Origin: Rhodospirillaceae bacterium | GTDB taxonomy: Bacteria > Pseudomonadota > Alphaproteobacteria > Rhodospirillales > Rhodospirillaceae | DNA length: 64,000 nt | Assembly: GCA_004297485.1 (NCBI GenBank) | Contig: SCTM01000096.1 | Coordinates: 1 to 64,000, forward strand | Reading direction: 5' to 3' | In this document: one piece after another, positions 60,551-64,000 of the stretch | Numbering within the stretch: the stretch's first letter is position 1 | How the letters are laid out: each line of letters starts with the position of its first letter | The notes under the pieces: generated by a model | The model's input: the letters and a program-made list of their open reading frames with translations, nothing else | Databases searched by the model: none | What the model was told of the DNA's origin: nothing | Made by a program: the position numbers and the translations under genes

Positions 60551-61963
60551 GTGACGGCAACGGTCGAGCAAAAGGACCATGGATACCTCGCCCACGGCAT
60601 TACGTTCGGCGAGGCGGTCAGGGTATGGGCAAGGGTCGCCTCCTTAAGTTTCGGCGGTCCGGCCGGCCAGATCGCCGTCATGCACCGCATCCTGGTGGAG
60701 GAAAAACGCTGGATCAGCGAGACCCGTTTTCTCCACGCCCTGAACTACTGCATGTTGCTGCCCGGGCCGGAGGCGCAGCAACTTGCCATCTATATCGGGT
60801 GGTTGCTCCATCGCATTCGTGGTGGGGTCGTGGCGGGCGGGCTGTTCGTGCTGCCGGGGTTCGTCGCCCTCATGATCCTCAGCTGGTTCTATGCCGCCTT
60901 CGGCGCAGTGCCGGCGATTCAGGCCCTATTCCTCGGGCTCAAGGCCGCGGTGCTGGCCGTGGTCCTGGAAGCCGTCCTCCGCATCGGCCGTCGCGCCCTC
61001 AAGACCAACGCGGCGAGGGTCGTCGCCGCGTCGGCATTCATCGGCATCTTTGTCCTGGGGCTTCCATTCCCCGCCATCATCATCACCGCCGCGATCGTCG
61101 GTGTCGTCGGACATCGAACAAAGCTATTCGGCTTTGGCGCGCCAACCGGCCATGGTCCCGGCGGTGCCGATGAAAAAGACACCGATACGGGCGCCTTCGA
61201 CCGGGCTTTCGCCGACGGTCTTCCAACCCATGTACAGCCAAGCGCGCGCCGCGCGGTAACTCTCACGGCGATTATCCTGACCCTGTGGCTCGGACCGTTG
61301 CTTGCGCTTTTCATCATCACGGGGCCGGAGGGAATCTTCACTCAGATCGCCGCGTTCTTCGCGCGCATGGCGGTTGTTACCTTTGGCGGCGCCTACGCCG
61401 TGCTCGCCTATGTGGCGCAGCAGGCGGTTTCCACATACGGCTGGCTGCGGCCGGGCGAAATGCTCGATGGCCTGGGGATGGCGGAGACCACGCCCGGCCC
61501 GTTGATCATTGTGCTGCAGTTCGTCGGCTTCATGGGCGCGTTCCGCAACGCGGGGGCCATCGATCCCATGGTGGCCGGAACCCTCGGCGGCATTCTCGCC
61601 ACATGGACGACGTTCACCCCGTGTTTCCTTTGGATATTTCTCGGCGGACCATACGTCGAATCCCTTCGCGCCAATGCCTGGCTCAATGCCGCCCTGTCCG
61701 CCATCACCGCCGCCATTGTCGGCGTCATCCTCAACCTCGCGCTGTGGTTCGCCCTGCATGTGATCTTCGGCCACGTGGACGAAATCCACACGCACGGGCT
61801 TACCCTCCAGGTTCCAGCCCTGTCGAGCCTGCGGGTCGTGCCCACCATACTGACCGCGGCGGCAATGGCCGCGCTGTTTATCTTCAGGGCAGGCATGATC
61901 TGGACGTTCGTCATTTGCGCCGCCGCGGGTATCGCATTCTACGCTGCCGGGTACGCGGGCTGA
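60551..61963 (+). CDS. Chromate transporter, long-chain ChrA family
   Basis: Two ChrA halves: SLSFGGPAGQIAVMHRILVEEKRW and VVTFGGAYAVLAYVAQQAV...TTPGPLIIVLQFVGFMGAF; GTG start proposed. Confidence 0.9.
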   Translation: MTATVEQKDHGYLAHGITFGEAVRVWARVASLSFGGPAGQIAVMHRILVEEKRWISETRFLHALNYCMLLPGPEAQQLAIYIGWLLHRIRGGVVAGGLFVLPGFVALMILSWFYAAFGAVPAIQALFLGLKAAVLAVVLEAVLRIGRRALKTNAARVVAASAFIGIFVLGLPFPAIIITAAIVGVVGHRTKLFGFGAPTGHGPGGADEKDTDTGAFDRAFADGLPTHVQPSARRAVTLTAIILTLWLGPLLALFIITGPEGIFTQIAAFFARMAVVTFGGAYAVLAYVAQQAVSTYGWLRPGEMLDGLGMAETTPGPLIIVLQFVGFMGAFRNAGAIDPMVAGTLGGILATWTTFTPCFLWIFLGGPYVESLRANAWLNAALSAITAAIVGVILNLALWFALHVIFGHVDEIHTHGLTLQVPALSSLRVVPTILTAAAMAALFIFRAGMIWTFVICAAAGIAFYAAGYAG

Positions 61964-62048
61964 CTTCGCCCACGGCTGTCACAAAACCTTTATTCATCGC
62001 GACATTATTTTCGGTAAACCGGTCGTCTTCTGTGTGGCGGCTGGAATC

Positions 62049-63155
62049 ATGGCGCGACTTATTTTCGTCATCATCCTTGCGTGTACGCTGGCCGGTCGAG
62101 GCGCGGTAGCCGCAGAGCGCATCTATTACATCGCCGCCGATGAAGTGGCCTGGGACTACGCCCCCTCGGCGCCGACCAACCCCCTCACCGCCGCCCCTTT
62201 CACACCCAGCGAGCGTATCTATATCGACCAGGGCAAGAGCCGCATCGGGCACATCTACCTCAAGGCGGTCTATCGCGCCTATACTGACGGTTCGTTCACA
62301 ACTCTCAAGCCCCGTGGCGCGAGCGAGACTCATCTTGGAATCCTCGGCCCCATCATCCGTGCCGAGGTGGGCGATACCATAACCGTCGTATTCCGGAACC
62401 ATACGCGGCTCGCGGTCGGAATTCATCCGCATGGCGTGCGATATGACAAGGCGTCGGAGGGCGCCCACTATGCCGTCGGCAGCGTCGGCGATGGCACGGC
62501 AGAAATGCCGGAAGCCGGCGCCCACGTGCGGCCGGGCGGCGAGTACGTTTACCATTGGCAGGTCCCGGAAGAGGCCGGGCCGGGACCCGCAGACCCGGAC
62601 TCCGTCATCTGGCTTTACCATGCCCACGATCACGAGAGCGTCGATATCTACTCCGGCCTCGTCGGCGCCATCATCGTAACGCGCGCGGGTCGCGCAAATC
62701 CAGACGGCACACCGCGAGACGTCGATCGGGAGTTTGTAACCCTGTTCATGATCTTTGACGAGAATATGAGCCCATACCTTGAAGATAACGTACATCGCTT
62801 CGCAGGTCGGCCTGGCACCGTGAGAACCGCCGACGAGGCGTTCAAGGAGGCCAACAAAAAACATGCCATCAACGGCTTCCTCTTCGGCAATCTCGATGGC
62901 TTGACCATGCGCCGCGGCGAGCGCGTGCGGTGGTACCTGCTGGGTCTCGGTAACGAAAACGACATTCATACCGCCCATTGGCACGGCAACACCGTCATCC
63001 ATGGCGGCCATCGCACCGACACCGTCGGCTTGCTGCCAGCTACGACCGACGTTGTGGACATGCGTCCGGAGAACATCGGCACGTGGCTATTTCATTGTCA
63101 CGTGACCGATCACATGGCGGGCGGCATGATGACCCGCTACACCGTGACAGAATAG
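62049..63155 (+). CDS. Two-domain multicopper oxidase, ceruloplasmin/hephaestin-like
   Basis: Signal peptide; HPHG, HAHDH, HTAHWHG, HCHVTDHMAGGM copper ligands. Confidence 0.9.
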   Translation: MARLIFVIILACTLAGRGAVAAERIYYIAADEVAWDYAPSAPTNPLTAAPFTPSERIYIDQGKSRIGHIYLKAVYRAYTDGSFTTLKPRGASETHLGILGPIIRAEVGDTITVVFRNHTRLAVGIHPHGVRYDKASEGAHYAVGSVGDGTAEMPEAGAHVRPGGEYVYHWQVPEEAGPGPADPDSVIWLYHAHDHESVDIYSGLVGAIIVTRAGRANPDGTPRDVDREFVTLFMIFDENMSPYLEDNVHRFAGRPGTVRTADEAFKEANKKHAINGFLFGNLDGLTMRRGERVRWYLLGLGNENDIHTAHWHGNTVIHGGHRTDTVGLLPATTDVVDMRPENIGTWLFHCHVTDHMAGGMMTRYTVTE

Positions 63156-63286
63156 GCGCATTTCCGGAGGAGAACGGCCATCTGTCATTTCTCCGTAAAC
63201 ACACTGCAATACATTCGTCATGGCAAGGCTATAGAACGGGTGCGGGCCACCGCCTTCCGGAGGTCCTCTCTATCCCAAGGTGCCCC

Positions 63287-63814
63287 ATGCCCCGATCCAG
63301 AACCTGCATCAGCGTCATTGCCGCTTGTTGCGTTGTGCTTGGCGGTTCCAGGGCTGAAGCCCTTACCGTCGGCGAGTTCCGCCAAGCCTATGCGACGGCG
63401 CATATCCTCGACGATATGACGGTCGATCAACGGGCGGCCTATATCCCGGAACACCACAATGAACTCGAGCTGGCTCATGCCCAACTGGAATCGGCGCAAC
63501 TGGCGCTTGAGACCCTCGTGCTTATGAATGGCCTGCAAATGCAAACCGGCCGGCCGCCGTTTATCTGTAACTATAACGAGGAGGCGGACGAGATCGAACT
63601 GGACAAATGGGTCGATGAGTTCCGCGCCGAGGCGCTCACGCGCTTTCATCTTGAGCCCGGTCCAAAGACAGACAAGACACTAAACCAGGTCGAATTCGAC
63701 GACGTTCTCACACACAAGATGATGGAAAATTATCCCTGCCCGCAGCCAAAGCTCCACACCACGGCCAAGAAAACCGCCGTGGGGAGCGATACAACGAAAT
63801 CCAAGACGCCGTAG
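63287..63814 (+). CDS. Secreted hypothetical protein
   Basis: Signal peptide MPRSRTCISVIAACCVVLGGSRAEA; conserved-looking Cys residues. Confidence 0.6.
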   Translation: MPRSRTCISVIAACCVVLGGSRAEALTVGEFRQAYATAHILDDMTVDQRAAYIPEHHNELELAHAQLESAQLALETLVLMNGLQMQTGRPPFICNYNEEADEIELDKWVDEFRAEALTRFHLEPGPKTDKTLNQVEFDDVLTHKMMENYPCPQPKLHTTAKKTAVGSDTTKSKTP

Positions 63815-63912
63815 GGCAACGTCGGCGTCAGTTCCCTTGCGACAATCGGCGGAGATTTTCTATCCGCTAGCAGCCACGTTACCGACTCTATCGTCGGCAG
63901 CGCAGAGGAAGC

Positions 63913-64000
63913 CTAGAAGTCCAAACGCACGCCAACGGTCAGTTCGTGGGCCGATAGCCGGCTTCTGACCGGAGCCTGCGTGGACGTTACGCCGTTGGCG
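63913..64000 (-). CDS. C-terminus of a probable outer-membrane beta-barrel protein (truncated by window edge)
   Basis: Minus-strand frame ends ...SRLSAHELTVGVRLDF*, alternating pattern with C-terminal Phe. Confidence 0.5.
   Translation of the reverse strand, partial: ANGVTSTQAPVRSRLSAHELTVGVRLDF

Noticed and set aside
1-64000. Search for CRISPR arrays, tRNA/rRNA genes, transposases and prophage genes
   Set aside because: None recognised by eye apart from the tmRNA; a tRNAscan/Infernal run would be needed to exclude small RNA genes fully.

Overview
This is a GC-rich chromosomal window from an alphaproteobacterium. Lineage is inferred from the circularly permuted two-piece tmRNA, EipB, an Hda-like protein, the SspB adaptor and the gene order. 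Most of it is densely packed core metabolism and housekeeping: pyrE, pdxH, fabI, aroC, sppA, tlyA-dxs-ispA-xseB, aspS, rnd, ppx/ppk1, purM/purN, ndk, holC, degP-hflC-hflK, mrp, folA/thyA, ssrA-sspB, and two unrelated fumarases. There is no prophage, transposase or CRISPR array. The less ordinary content is: (1) a 1.2 kb accessory insert between purM and purN, flanked by a second, synonymously diverged copy of the purN 3' end; (2) a composite double-hairpin repeat with a conserved linker and diverged, compensating stems; (3) a 129-bp dispersed element with CTAGAG/CTCTAG ends; (4) a tmRNA gene, not shown in the ORF track, close upstream of sspB; (5) a two-domain multicopper oxidase resembling ceruloplasmin/hephaestin; (6) a two-component system next to a secreted protein with an internal duplication and GTTACA direct repeats in its promoter region; (7) an atypical PQQ dehydrogenase. 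All family calls come from reading the sequence; no database search was run.
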